This document shows, piece by piece, positions 8,222 to 17,146 of a stretch of 38,671 nucleotides of DNA. Numbering within the stretch: position 1 is the first letter of the stretch; every line of letters begins with the position of its first letter. The notes beneath the pieces were generated by a model that saw only the letters and a list, made by a program, of their open reading frames with translations, did no database searches and had not been told where the DNA came from. The position numbers were made by a program, and so were the translations under genes. Location of the stretch: assembly GCF_019264375.1 (NCBI RefSeq), contig NZ_JAHVAI010000019.1, positions 1 through 38,671 on the forward strand. The letters are read 5' to 3'. Source of the stretch: Sedimentimonas flavescens (GTDB taxonomy: Bacteria > Pseudomonadota > Alphaproteobacteria > Rhodobacterales > Rhodobacteraceae).

Positions 8222-11200
8222 CAGACGATCACTTTCTTGCCCGCGGCGATCTCGGCCATCAGGGTCTTGCGCAGTTCGTTCACGTATTGGTCGACATCGG
8301 CCTCCTCGGCGAGGTAGGGGCGCGGATAGGCCACCTTGATGTCCGAGGCGTTGACGTAGGACGGCGGCCTTGGCGCCGGGGCGGGCCGGTCGTTCAGGCC
8401 GGGATCGGCCGGAGTGGGCGCCGGGGGCTGCGTCATCCGCGCGATGTCCGCCAGCATCTGCTGCATCAGGCCGGACCGCGCGCCATTCGCCCGGTCGCGC
8501 AGGATCGGGATCATGGTCACCGCGTCGAGCCCGGCCTTGTGCGAGGCCACGCTGCGGCGGATCTTGTCCTGCTGCTCAGGTGTGAGGGCCTGGAACTCGG
8601 CTGTCTGGGCGACCTTGTCGGCACATTCGTCGACGGCGGCGATCACCGCCTTGCGCTCCTTCAGGACATCGAGCTCGACCTTGTCCTTCAGGGCGTAGAG
8701 GTCGGTCTTCAGCGCCTGGATCGCCGTGCCCTTGTAGCAGTCTGGATCGCGCAGAGCGGCACGCAGCTTTTCGCCGGCGGCGGCATCCACATAGCCGATG
8801 TTGGCCTCTTGCGCCTGGAGGAAGTCGCGGACGTCGTCGTAGATCTCGCGCTGGGCCCCGCCCATGAAGCTGCGGATCTTGTCGAGGATGTCCTCCTTGG
8901 CGTTCAGCAGCGCGTCTTCCTGCTTGACCGGTTCGGTGATGTACCAGGCCGCGGGTTTGCCGACCATGGCGACCACCTGATCCCGCAAGGGCTCCAGCGC
9001 CGCGACGAACGGGTACTTGTAGTTTTCGGTGACGAGCCGGTTCAGTTCGTCCGCCAGCTTGCGGACGCTCTCCGTCCACTCGCCGCCGAGAACCCGCGCA
9101 TCGGAACCGTCTGCAGGCAGGCCGAACAGTTCCTTGTAGAGATCCTTCGCCGCGCGGATCTGGGATGAGGTGAACTCCAGCTGCGGGGTGAGGAGGATAT
9201 TGCCCAGCATGTGGCTGTTGTTCAGCGCCCGGGCCAGTTCGGCGCCTTCCAGCGGCGTGCCGTCCGAGCGGGCCTCGCACTTGCCTTTGCCGGACAGGCT
9301 GGCGGTCAGGCACAGGGTGGCGACCGTTGGCCAGCCGTAGGGCTTCGCCCCGAAGCGTTCGGTCAGATACTTGGCTGAGACCTTCACGCCGTTGCGGGCC
9401 TGGCTCTGAATGTGGTTCAGCACATCCTGTTCGGCTTCCGTCAGGCCGGTACCGGCTTCACCAAACAGGGTGGACGTCGGGCTGGCAGCCTTGGCGATGT
9501 CCGCCTCGACGTAGTTTACACCCCTCAGCATCGGCAGGTTCACGTAGACCTTGTCGACAAGCGCCTGGAACGCCTTGACGATGCGGTCCTGGGGATCGTC
9601 GCCGCCGATGTCCAGTTCATCGCCGCGGACGAAGAGCCGGGCCGCGGCCATGAGTTTCCGCAGCCGAAGCTCCAGATCCTTGGCACGACGGCTGTTCTGC
9701 TCTCCCTTTTCCAGGATGATACGGTCGCGGCCGGGCTGCGGCGACCCGCTGCGCGACTGCCGGATGAACTTGTCAGTCTGCCGGAACAAGGTCAGGTCCC
9801 GAATGAACCGGACATCCGGCTGCAGCACGATCGCCAGCTCCTCGCGCCCCATGTTGCGCATGCGCACGGCATCTGGAGCAGCAGCATCGTCATTGAATGG
9901 GCTGATGATATTGATCGAGAGCTCGTATTCCCGACCCAGCAGGTGGTCGTCGAGTTTCCGGCTGAAGGAATACTCATAGCCCGTGGTCAAGTGCTTGATC
10001 TTGCGGTGCCGGAGGATCGTGTCGAAAGCAAGGGTTTCGAGTTCCTTGCTGATCTCGGTCGGATCGACATCAAGCGCCTTGATCTCAGCCTCGACATCCT
10101 TCTCTTCATTGGTCAGGAACTCATAGACCTCGCCATTGCGCTGGATGTACGTTTCGCGCTCGAGTCGCGCCAAAGCATCCTCAATCTTGCGACGTTGTCC
10201 CGCCTGATCGGCCTCGAACTCAGACAGCAGAAGAACGCTGATATTGCGGACAGTCGGTTTGAACTCCTTGACATATTTGACAAGGAACAAAGCCTTCAGC
10301 ACGCGGACCGCAAAGGGATCGTCAAGGTTCCGTTCGGCGATCTGGACGGACTGTTGAACGGAGGACTTCAACGCGGTGCGGATCCCCTCGAACATCAAGT
10401 CGAAGGTAGCAAGACCCCCGACAGGATGATCGGCAAGGGTTTTAGCCACCTCCTGGAAGACGCCCAGCATCGAGCGTTCGCCCACGGAGCTGTGCTTGCC
10501 CTCGAAAGCATTGTGCTGGGAGAGCGACGTGATCGCCATCTGGAAGAGCGTGTACTGATAGGGCGGGAACGGATAGCTCGCGACGAAATGCTCGCGGTCG
10601 CGGTAGTTTTTCAGCCGGATCGAGCCGTCGGCGAAATCGAACAAAGTCTTGAGGTTGTTTTCTTCCTTATCGTGCAAATTGCCGAGCATGATCTGGGCTG
10701 CGTCGGTCTTGGCCAGCAGGCGGCGTTGAATGACCTCTGCCACATCCGCTGAGTTCAGGGGCATGCGGTTGGCAAATCGGGCCTGAATCTTCGAGAAGTC
10801 GTTTTCCTGCCGGGCCGTCATATCGCCCACGACCTCGGTGATGGCCTGCTGCGCCGTCACGATGATCCACGCCTGACCCTTGCACTTCGTGTTCAGGCTC
10901 TCGGCGATGGTCTGAAGGTTGGTCATCAGCTTGACGTTGTCAGCGATGTACTGACCGACCTCGTCGACAAAGAAATTCAGCCTGAAGTTCGGTGCCTGGC
11001 GGTCAATCCAGGCCTTCACCGTGTTGGCGAAATCCTCGATAGAGACCCGAGTATCCTTTCGGTATTGTGAGAGGATGTCTTTGGCGTCCGCAGCATCGGT
11101 CCCCGTCGCCTGAGCGAAGGCCGCAGCGATATTGCGCCCTTCAAGCAACGCTTCCTCGCGGCCTCGTGTCTCCCAAGACTTTCCGGAAAGCTCCAGGAAC

Positions 11201-11742
11201 GCCGCTTTGAATGCATCAAACTGGCAGCGCTCGTCGAGCTGCCGTTCAAACTGTGCGATATGTGGCTGCTTGCCGTAGTAGCCGCACATTTCGTCGAAAA
11301 CCTTCTGGAACACTGAAAGCAGCGCATCGACATCAATCTTGGAAATGACGTCAGCCTTTTGGTCAATGTTGAACAGGATCGATTTGGACGGGACCGAGAC
11401 TGCCTTGCGCAAGGCGCCGGCGAGCATCGGTTCGTCTTTTAGCTTTTCTGCGAAGATGTCGAACGCCCTGACCCCGTCCACTTCCCGGTTTTCAAGCAAG
11501 AGCGCAAGCATCTTCAAAAGGTGCGACTTACCCGAGCCGAAAAAGCCGGAGATCCAGACACCATTGGCCGTCTTGTAATTATTGTAGGCGTCGAGGAATT
11601 GCTCAAGCCTTTGTCCGATTTCACCCGTGATGACATACTCATCAAGTTCGGTACGCAGGCTGGCTTCGTCATCTGCCTTGATGACGCCGTCAATGGACCG
11701 ATCGACAGGCTTCTCAAAAATATCACGCATCGCAACGGTCAT
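8221..11742 (-). CDS. brxC: BREX P-loop ATPase BrxC
   Basis: A 1173 aa large ATPase, the BREX core component BrxC (PglY-like). Seen: N-terminal Walker A GFFGSGKS at residues 66-73 within a block typical of the family, followed by long helical regions and a proline-rich segment near residues 1115-1135. It begins 4 nt after the brxB stop and shares one nucleotide with the pglX start. BrxC is required for BREX defence, but its precise action is not settled. Odd: the C-terminal half (from about 9700 down to 8221) is richer in GC than the N-terminal half (8761-8880 has 78 G+C of 120; lines 10081-10140 and 10261-10320 together have 61 of 120), another possible mosaic junction. Confidence 0.94.
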   Translation of the reverse strand: MTVAMRDIFEKPVDRSIDGVIKADDEASLRTELDEYVITGEIGQRLEQFLDAYNNYKTANGVWISGFFGSGKSHLLKMLALLLENREVDGVRAFDIFAEKLKDEPMLAGALRKAVSVPSKSILFNIDQKADVISKIDVDALLSVFQKVFDEMCGYYGKQPHIAQFERQLDERCQFDAFKAAFLELSGKSWETRGREEALLEGRNIAAAFAQATGTDAADAKDILSQYRKDTRVSIEDFANTVKAWIDRQAPNFRLNFFVDEVGQYIADNVKLMTNLQTIAESLNTKCKGQAWIIVTAQQAITEVVGDMTARQENDFSKIQARFANRMPLNSADVAEVIQRRLLAKTDAAQIMLGNLHDKEENNLKTLFDFADGSIRLKNYRDREHFVASYPFPPYQYTLFQMAITSLSQHNAFEGKHSSVGERSMLGVFQEVAKTLADHPVGGLATFDLMFEGIRTALKSSVQQSVQIAERNLDDPFAVRVLKALFLVKYVKEFKPTVRNISVLLLSEFEADQAGQRRKIEDALARLERETYIQRNGEVYEFLTNEEKDVEAEIKALDVDPTEISKELETLAFDTILRHRKIKHLTTGYEYSFSRKLDDHLLGREYELSINIISPFNDDAAAPDAVRMRNMGREELAIVLQPDVRFIRDLTLFRQTDKFIRQSRSGSPQPGRDRIILEKGEQNSRRAKDLELRLRKLMAAARLFVRGDELDIGGDDPQDRIVKAFQALVDKVYVNLPMLRGVNYVEADIAKAASPTSTLFGEAGTGLTEAEQDVLNHIQSQARNGVKVSAKYLTERFGAKPYGWPTVATLCLTASLSGKGKCEARSDGTPLEGAELARALNNSHMLGNILLTPQLEFTSSQIRAAKDLYKELFGLPADGSDARVLGGEWTESVRKLADELNRLVTENYKYPFVAALEPLRDQVVAMVGKPAAWYITEPVKQEDALLNAKEDILDKIRSFMGGAQREIYDDVRDFLQAQEANIGYVDAAAGEKLRAALRDPDCYKGTAIQALKTDLYALKDKVELDVLKERKAVIAAVDECADKVAQTAEFQALTPEQQDKIRRSVASHKAGLDAVTMIPILRDRANGARSGLMQQMLADIARMTQPPAPTPADPGLNDRPAPAPRPPSYVNASDIKVAYPRPYLAEEADVDQYVNELRKTLMAEIAAGKKVIV

Positions 11743-11746
11743 TGGA

Positions 11747-12349
11747 TCAAACCTCGTAATTCAGAATATTGAACGCCCGGTAATACTTGTCGTCGTGCAG
11801 GCGCCCGAACAGATCAAGCGATGCCCCCGTCGCAAGTGCATGGGTATAGCTGCCAGGGAAGAACAGAACGGTCGGCTTGTCTTTTGCCGTGCTTTGCAGG
11901 TTGTTCAGCACATTGTGTGACCGGATATAAGGATAGACCTCTCCGACCCCGGACAAGAAAATAACATCGTGAGGAATCGTCTCGATGGCCTCGCCGATTT
12001 TTGGGATCAGGTTTGCCTTCGGATCCAGGACGGATTGGAGAAGCTCACGAAGCTCGGTCTTGTCGGTATCAGGCTCAATCTCCAGAACCTGGTCCAGAAT
12101 GCCACGCTCTTCGAGAATGCCCAGTGACAGGTCATAGAGGCTCAGGTCAAGAACCGTGGTCCCAGCGTGTGTGATACGTGTGATCAGGTCTTGTCGGTCT
12201 TCCGCCATTGATAGCCCTTCTTCAGCGGGGAAGGGGCAAATGAAGAATGGCACTTCGTTGCCAAGCCCTTGCTTGGTCAGGAACCTCTGACTCGTGACCA
12301 CCTTAAAGAGGTGTTCAGCTCGCTCTTTTCGGCTGATCGACTTGGTCAT
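11747..12349 (-). CDS. brxB: BREX protein BrxB (DUF1788)
   Basis: A 200 aa soluble protein without recognisable catalytic motifs, assigned to BrxB (DUF1788) by its size, by family features such as the FLSGVGEVYPYIRSHNVLNNL-like stretch in its middle, and by its place between brxA and brxC. BrxB is a conserved type 1 BREX component of unknown biochemical role. Its start overlaps the brxA stop in an ATGA arrangement, and brxC begins 4 nt after its stop, so it is tightly embedded in the operon. Nothing is truncated. Confidence 0.9.
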   Translation of the reverse strand: MTKSISRKERAEHLFKVVTSQRFLTKQGLGNEVPFFICPFPAEEGLSMAEDRQDLITRITHAGTTVLDLSLYDLSLGILEERGILDQVLEIEPDTDKTELRELLQSVLDPKANLIPKIGEAIETIPHDVIFLSGVGEVYPYIRSHNVLNNLQSTAKDKPTVLFFPGSYTHALATGASLDLFGRLHDDKYYRAFNILNYEV

Positions 12350-12966
12350 GACGCACCTCCCTCGCGTGCCAACCCGGGGAACAGGATTAAATCCTTGGGC
12401 GACTTCTTGACCAAAATCGACTTGAGGCGAGGAGAAACATAGGCAGACAAGATCCTGTTATCATTCGAGATGACATTTGCTTCGCGCATCATCCGGAAGA
12501 GGACTTGGCGCAGTTTCGCGCGCGTCGTCGGGCTGATCCCAGCAAGCCCTTCGTCCCATTCAGCCTTCGCGGAGAACAGTACATCGAAGCTATCGAGCGG
12601 CAGGTCCAGCTGGAAAGACAGGAAACGCTCATGGATGACTTCGGTCGCGAACTCCCGGACAAAACGGTATGCTCGACAGGCGGCAAGCCATAGCAATGCC
12701 TGCTGGTCCTGACGATCGGCGCCTTCAACCAGAAACTCGAGCTCTGCCTCGTCTAGCATTGAAATCCGGTTCACGATCTCACGAAGGGTGCGACGGCGGG
12801 AGGCGGCCTTTGGCAACGAGGTAACCCCTTCCTCCAGCGCACGGTGCAAGGTAACGTCCCACGCTTCTGTCGGGACATGAAGCCGGGCCACTTCCACACT
12901 TTCGTTCAGTAGCAGGCCGCCGGTGGCGAAGGACATCTTGTAGGGCTGATCTGAAGAAATCGTCAT
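12346..12966 (-). CDS. brxA: BREX protein BrxA (DUF1819)
   Basis: The first gene of the BREX operon, 206 aa. The N-terminus carries the YKMSFATGGLL signature seen at the start of BrxA/DUF1819 proteins. BrxA homologues are small DNA-binding proteins. I chose the ATG at 12966, but no convincing Shine-Dalgarno precedes it; the methionine of MSFATGG (12933) is an alternative. Its last codons overlap brxB (ATGA). Upstream is about 720 bp of debris with no intact regulator; in particular no WYL-type BrxR gene is visible. The operon promoter is therefore somewhere in 12967-13200 but I could not identify it with confidence. Confidence 0.88.
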   Translation of the reverse strand: MTISSDQPYKMSFATGGLLLNESVEVARLHVPTEAWDVTLHRALEEGVTSLPKAASRRRTLREIVNRISMLDEAELEFLVEGADRQDQQALLWLAACRAYRFVREFATEVIHERFLSFQLDLPLDSFDVLFSAKAEWDEGLAGISPTTRAKLRQVLFRMMREANVISNDNRILSAYVSPRLKSILVKKSPKDLILFPGLAREGGAS

Positions 12967-13433
12967 TGTGCAGTGCTTTCGGCGCGCGACGGAAAGTCGT
13001 CCCAGTAAATTTCCAAGTTATTGCCGCTTCCAAAGGGTTTAGGCAGACAGGGCCCGACGCTGCTTCTATGCGTTGTAGAATAGCAAACGTCAGACCTTGT
13101 CTGTCGCTTCGCGATCGCGCATGCCACCGGTCGAGCCCACTTCCAAAAATCGCTGCGGTTCACATGCCCACATCTGCCCACATTTTTCTAACTGTTCCAA
13201 GATGTTCAGCCCATGTCGACCACAGTCGACACAGGACAATCGCCCACCCGATCGGAAGGAGCAAGGGGCTATGGGCTGAATGTTTCGACTTCATCAAGCC
13301 TCTTGCCGAATGCTGTGGGGCGAAGCTCGATCCCGCGAGTTTCACGGCACATGCCGCAATGCGTCTGATGGGAACAAGCGTTGATGCGGTTTCACGGCAA
13401 CTCGGCGAACCAAATCACATCACAGCTTAGAAC
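12967..13433. other. Intergenic debris upstream of the BREX operon
   Basis: No intact gene is visible. On the plus strand the end of an open frame near 13320-13430 reads FTAHAAMRLMGTSVDAVSRQLG, which weakly resembles the C-terminus of a tyrosine recombinase. On the minus strand a frame ending in an ATGA overlap with brxA (12963) could be the tail of a lost upstream gene. The BREX promoter must lie here or be supplied by read-through. Confidence 0.4.
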
Positions 13434-13661
13434 CTATGGATTCTGCAAAGTACGACTTCGAGCCGATGCGCCAGAAAATCCCAGGCGGTGTGCCTGTCGG
13501 CTTACTGACGAGCAGACCGTGAACTTGCTGATGCGGTCGATCGCCACGAAGAGATACAGCTTGCTGTCAGCGCCTCGGCTTCGCCATAGAACTCGAACAA
13601 GTGGCGGAGCTTCGGCTCGATCGTCGCGCAGACGTGAGGACCTTGCTCCGCAGTAATCCAT
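13434..13661 (-). pseudogene. Degraded IS481-family transposase remnant
   Basis: A short minus-strand frame contains KLYLFVAIDRISKF (about 13518-13565), matching the DDE-domain motif of alphaproteobacterial IS481-family transposases (typically KLYLFVAIDRTSKF). Shortly after, the similarity continues in another frame (AWDFLAHRLEVVLCRIH), so at least one frameshift is present. No full transposase and no terminal repeats are seen. It indicates past insertion activity between the defence operon and the replication module. Confidence 0.6.
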
Positions 13662-13687
13662 CCATTCCTACGAATGGGATCGCGCCA

Positions 13688-14017
13688 TCAACCCGGGGGG
13701 GCAAACCCATAGGCCTGCTTGCGATCCATCGCAGATTTCCAGCAGGCAATGTGATATTTTCGACGATCGATGTCGGTCAGTGAAACGGTCCAGTCACGCT
13801 CCCCGCAAATGGCGCAAGTGAAGGGCGAGGCATCGCCCTGCCCCTGAGTCGTGGTCGGTTCATTTCTTTTGTCTGATACCCCCGCCCGACAACCGGCTAA
13901 AACCGGCAGAAAGGCTGTTTTGTCGTCCGCCGGGAGGCTTTCTGCCGGTTTTAGCCGGTTGTCGGGTACGCGCTTTGAATTTTCCCACTCTGCAGCGAGG
14001 TCCAGCCAACGGCTCAT
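13688..14017 (-). CDS. Small zinc-ribbon-like protein of the integrative element
   Basis: A 109 aa protein of unknown function. Seen: C68-x2-C71 and H89-x2-C92, a plausible single zinc site around FTCAICGERDW and YHIACW. I chose the ATG at 14017 over the GTG at 14029 because it has a GGAGGGC ribosome-binding site and forms an ATGA 4-nt overlap with the DUF3987 gene stop. It therefore belongs to the element's replication operon. Odd: a perfect 29-bp inverted repeat (13885-13913 and 13938-13966) lies within the coding sequence. Confidence 0.65.
   Translation of the reverse strand: MSRWLDLAAEWENSKRVPDNRLKPAESLPADDKTAFLPVLAGCRAGVSDKRNEPTTTQGQGDASPFTCAICGERDWTVSLTDIDRRKYHIACWKSAMDRKQAYGFAPPG
13885..13966. 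repeat. Perfect 29-bp inverted repeat with 24-nt spacer
   Basis: The left arm 13885-13913 starts CCCGACAACCGGC and the right arm 13938-13966 ends GCCGGTTGTCGGG; all 29 positions pair. The arms flank a 24-nt spacer (13914-13937). It could form a very stable hairpin in RNA or single-stranded DNA. It is inside the small zinc-ribbon gene and has no T-run, so it is not a typical intrinsic terminator. Confidence 0.95.
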
Positions 14018-15525
14018 AATGCCCTCCACAGCCGAGGGTTAACGATATAAGAGAGGCTCGAGCGTCCCCCAGTGGTCTCGATGGAGCGACGGACCCAATC
14101 TGCCTGCTCCAAGATGCTGAACGCCTCCTCGATCGGCTTGGCCGACTGCATCCCGGACAGGCCGCGATGTTGAATGTCGCGAACCTTGAGGGAGCGAGGG
14201 CGCTCCTGCATTATGACCTGGGCAACGCGGCGGGCGTTCCGAATTTCCTGCGGTGGCGCTGCATTTCCGTAGGCACGTTCTGCGTGAAGGCGATAATGCT
14301 CGCCAACGAGATGGCAGGCGCGAGCGATATGATTAACGTCGATGCACTCGGGGGGAGCACCTTCCGCATCAAAAGCCCAATCCAAATGAGCCAGCACACA
14401 GGACAGGCGAACGGCAAGCCCAGGCATTTTTCCGATATGGCCCTTTAGAAATCCGTGAGAGCCCGCTTCCCACTTACGGCACTGCTCACGAAACTCCTGA
14501 AGCATATCGGCAGCTGCAACGGAGAAAGGAACCACGGCGGGTCGCGGACTACCTGAATCGCACTTGTCTGCGGGGATGTTCCGCAGCCGCTCAAGCGCAT
14601 TTTGCAAGCGTTCGTGGTCAATTTTCGCGACCGGGCGTGAGAGCGGAACTGGATCAGGATAAACAGTCAAGAACCGAGCAAGCAGGCCGTCGTCATCAGT
14701 TTTGACCAGGAGACGATCCAGCTTGTCTGGCTGCGTCCCACCAAGCACAGAAACGCTCAGGTGGTCGACTATAATAGGTTCTGGGCTGCTCTTACGGTCG
14801 ACGGTATAGGAGCGCCCACCATAGGCTTCCAACCAGAACGGGCGATCTCCACCTCCGTTGTATCGGTCCATACTGGACAACCAGCCGGCCAACTCATCGC
14901 GAAATAACAGCAAGCCCCGCCACGAGGCTGCCAGCAGTTCGGCCACCTTTTCCGTGGTGGCGTCGGAAATCCTAATCCGTTCGCGGACCGGGGGTGACCC
15001 CGCCTCTGCAACGCGAGGCTTCTCCGGCGGGTCTTCCCCATCAGAGATTGCCCGTTTGACATCAGACTTCCATTGAGATTGAGCTAGGCCAGCAATTTCC
15101 GCGTCTGCCTCCCAGTCTTTGCGAGAGGATTTGTATGTCTCGCTAAGACCGGCATCGATCTCTTTCACCGAGTCGAGAACTGCATCAAGAGCAGGGGATT
15201 TCCCGGCAGAAGGATCCCCCACAAGCATAGCCCAGATCACTGTGGGCTCTTTCCAGTCATCCCAAGGGGAGGCCCAGCGCGCATTGCTAATAACGGCGCT
15301 TGCTACAGCAATCAGCGACAGCGCCACGTAGTCCACTGGCGCTCCCTTGGCCTCAGCCGCGTCTTTGATCCACTTCGACCATGGCCCGAAGATGCACGCA
15401 AAGTCTGCATCCGAAAGCACAGGTGCGACCGGGCGGTTGGGTTTCAGCAGCGTAAAGTCAGGCTCAGGCCAATCGCTGCCGGCATCAAACGGGATCGGTT
15501 CAACGGGTTTGACGGGCGCGTTCAT
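14014..15525 (-). CDS. DUF3987-family P-loop replication protein (helicase-like)
   Basis: A 503 aa protein with Walker A GDPSAGKS at residues 103-110, assigned to the DUF3987 family common in phages, satellites and integrative elements, usually beside a Toprim primase. It likely acts as a helicase or primase-helicase ATPase for element replication. It starts in a TAATG 1-nt overlap with the upstream Toprim gene and ends in an ATGA overlap with the small zinc-ribbon gene, so the three form one operon. The function is inferred from family and context. Confidence 0.8.
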   Translation of the reverse strand: MNAPVKPVEPIPFDAGSDWPEPDFTLLKPNRPVAPVLSDADFACIFGPWSKWIKDAAEAKGAPVDYVALSLIAVASAVISNARWASPWDDWKEPTVIWAMLVGDPSAGKSPALDAVLDSVKEIDAGLSETYKSSRKDWEADAEIAGLAQSQWKSDVKRAISDGEDPPEKPRVAEAGSPPVRERIRISDATTEKVAELLAASWRGLLLFRDELAGWLSSMDRYNGGGDRPFWLEAYGGRSYTVDRKSSPEPIIVDHLSVSVLGGTQPDKLDRLLVKTDDDGLLARFLTVYPDPVPLSRPVAKIDHERLQNALERLRNIPADKCDSGSPRPAVVPFSVAAADMLQEFREQCRKWEAGSHGFLKGHIGKMPGLAVRLSCVLAHLDWAFDAEGAPPECIDVNHIARACHLVGEHYRLHAERAYGNAAPPQEIRNARRVAQVIMQERPRSLKVRDIQHRGLSGMQSAKPIEEAFSILEQADWVRRSIETTGGRSSLSYIVNPRLWRAL

Positions 15526-16412
15526 TATGCAGCCCCTTTCATGTTCAGAATGTCGTTCCAGTCGCGCCCTTCCGGCGCGGGAAGAAGGCTTACGGTCCAG
15601 CCCTGCGCGGAGGCTCTCGTTGCGAGGGAGTGCCCTGCGGCACGTCCGGCTTCATCTCCATCTGTGGCGACAGTCATCTCGCCTGGAACTTTGGGAAGAT
15701 GGAGTGCAGACATGCCGCTGGCCGATAGCGCCCCCCATATCGTCGCCGGGGCTCGCAGAAGACCGCTGGCGAGACTCAGGGCGGTCTCCAGGCCCTCCGC
15801 TACAACAAGCGGCCCGGCGCCCTCAGCGAGCAGCACATGACCACCACGAGCCATGCCAAGCATGAGCTTATTTCCGCCCTCAAGAATGGCTTTTTGTCGC
15901 CCATCGGCACACAGATAGGTGCGATGAACAGCGAAGCCGTCACCATCGGCGATCCGAGCCACGAGCGCCGGATGGCGCTGGGCGCTCGGTCCATGCCAGC
16001 AAGAAGGATGGAAGCGCAGCGTCGGGGACAGCGCAGCAGTGATCCCCCGGCCCCGCAAGTATGTTTCCGCAAGCGTGCCTTGGATCGAATGCGCCTCATT
16101 CCAGACTTCTTGCGCCTGACGCGAACGCTTTTCGGCTTCGGCTTTCCGGTGATGCTCGCGCTGGGCAATGAGCGCCGGATCGCTCTGCGCAGGATCTCCA
16201 GGGAAAATCCGGGCCGCAGCCAGAATATCTCGGAAGTCGCAGCCAGTCTTCTTGCAGTTCAGCAACAGGCGGCCATTCGACCCATCTGCTAATGTCAAGG
16301 CATTCTGGGTTTTGCGGCCTTCGCTTTGGCATACTGGGCACGCGGCAGTGCCGTAGCGGCCATACCAGCTCCCATTCAGTGCGCGCGTGATGCGCTCAGC
16401 CGTTTCAATCAT
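15525..16412 (-). CDS. Toprim-domain primase-like protein with CHC2-type zinc site
   Basis: A 295 aa protein. Seen: four cysteines C25, C28, C53 and C58 (CPVC and CKKTGC) forming a probable zinc ribbon, then a Toprim domain with VVAEGLETALSLASG and a VATDGDEAGRAAG acidic motif. This is the arrangement of phage and satellite primase-like proteins. I chose ATG 16412 (MIETAER) because it is preceded by GAGGGAAAG; an upstream in-frame start at 16451 is possible but lacks support. It begins the replication operon with the DUF3987 gene. Confidence 0.82.
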   Translation of the reverse strand: MIETAERITRALNGSWYGRYGTAACPVCQSEGRKTQNALTLADGSNGRLLLNCKKTGCDFRDILAAARIFPGDPAQSDPALIAQREHHRKAEAEKRSRQAQEVWNEAHSIQGTLAETYLRGRGITAALSPTLRFHPSCWHGPSAQRHPALVARIADGDGFAVHRTYLCADGRQKAILEGGNKLMLGMARGGHVLLAEGAGPLVVAEGLETALSLASGLLRAPATIWGALSASGMSALHLPKVPGEMTVATDGDEAGRAAGHSLATRASAQGWTVSLLPAPEGRDWNDILNMKGAA

Positions 16413-17146
16413 CTTTCCCTCTTTTTCGCGCCTCCCGCCAGCAGGTGGCAAGGAAAGCCGGGGCCTATTTTCACTCGAGCTCTAGACCGCTAGGCGGCAA
16501 CTCGAACGACGGATTCGTGATTAAAATTGCCTCAGAAATAATGATCTGCGTGCTACGGCCGGGGCCGAGACACTGTCATAGAAGACGAGATCATCAGGAA
16601 AAATGTGTCTGCCAAGAGCAGTGTCTTGGGAACGCCATCACATAGGAAAATCTTCTCAGTGATTCCTTACTAGGGGCGTCAGTTTTTTCACGCAACTGTA
16701 AATTTGCGGGTCCCAACACGAGCCGATAAGCCCGCCATCGCACGATCTCCATCGTGCTCGCAATCCTGCATGCGCGAGGCTTGGCACACGCCTCTTAGCA
16801 GATGCGCCCTTATATAAAGGCAACAGCCAACCCCCGATCATGGTATGTAAGAACCGTCCCGTTTCCTCGCGCGCCTGGGCCTTGTTCTTGGCGCCGCGCA
16901 CGACGATCTTCAATGTCTCGGCGAGCAAAGCTTTCTTCCGGTGAAGTAACATTCTCGGATGCATGGCGTATCCAGCGGCCAGCGGCGAAACCGCGCGCTC
17001 GCCATTCACTACCTCCAGTTCAAGGCGCGATTTGTGACCTGCATCATGATTGCTGCGTTATGACAGCGTCAGTTTTCTGCATTCTTGGAGGCGAGCAGAA
17101 GTCGGATCATAGCTTCCGTCGCCGCCCGATCTTCCGGGATGTGCCC
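16413..17146. other. Gene-poor stretch between replication module and integrase
   Basis: About 730 bp with no gene I can support. A 117-codon minus-strand frame (16656-17009) resembles nothing I recognise and has no clear ribosome-binding site. In comparable elements this position often holds a small AlpA/Xis-type regulator or an origin; no such helix-turn-helix protein is visible here. The promoter of the replication operon should lie just upstream of 16412. Confidence 0.4.

Noticed and set aside
6851-8317. 488-codon plus-strand frame opposite pglX
   Set aside because: Antisense shadow caused by strong GC bias; low-complexity Arg/Gln/Leu content and no family resemblance.
9412-10752. 446-codon plus-strand frame opposite brxC
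   Set aside because: Antisense shadow of a clear BrxC gene; no motifs and no ribosome-binding site seen.
16656-17009. 117-codon minus-strand frame in the island
   Set aside because: No recognisable family, no clear ribosome-binding site; kept only as part of the unexplained stretch.
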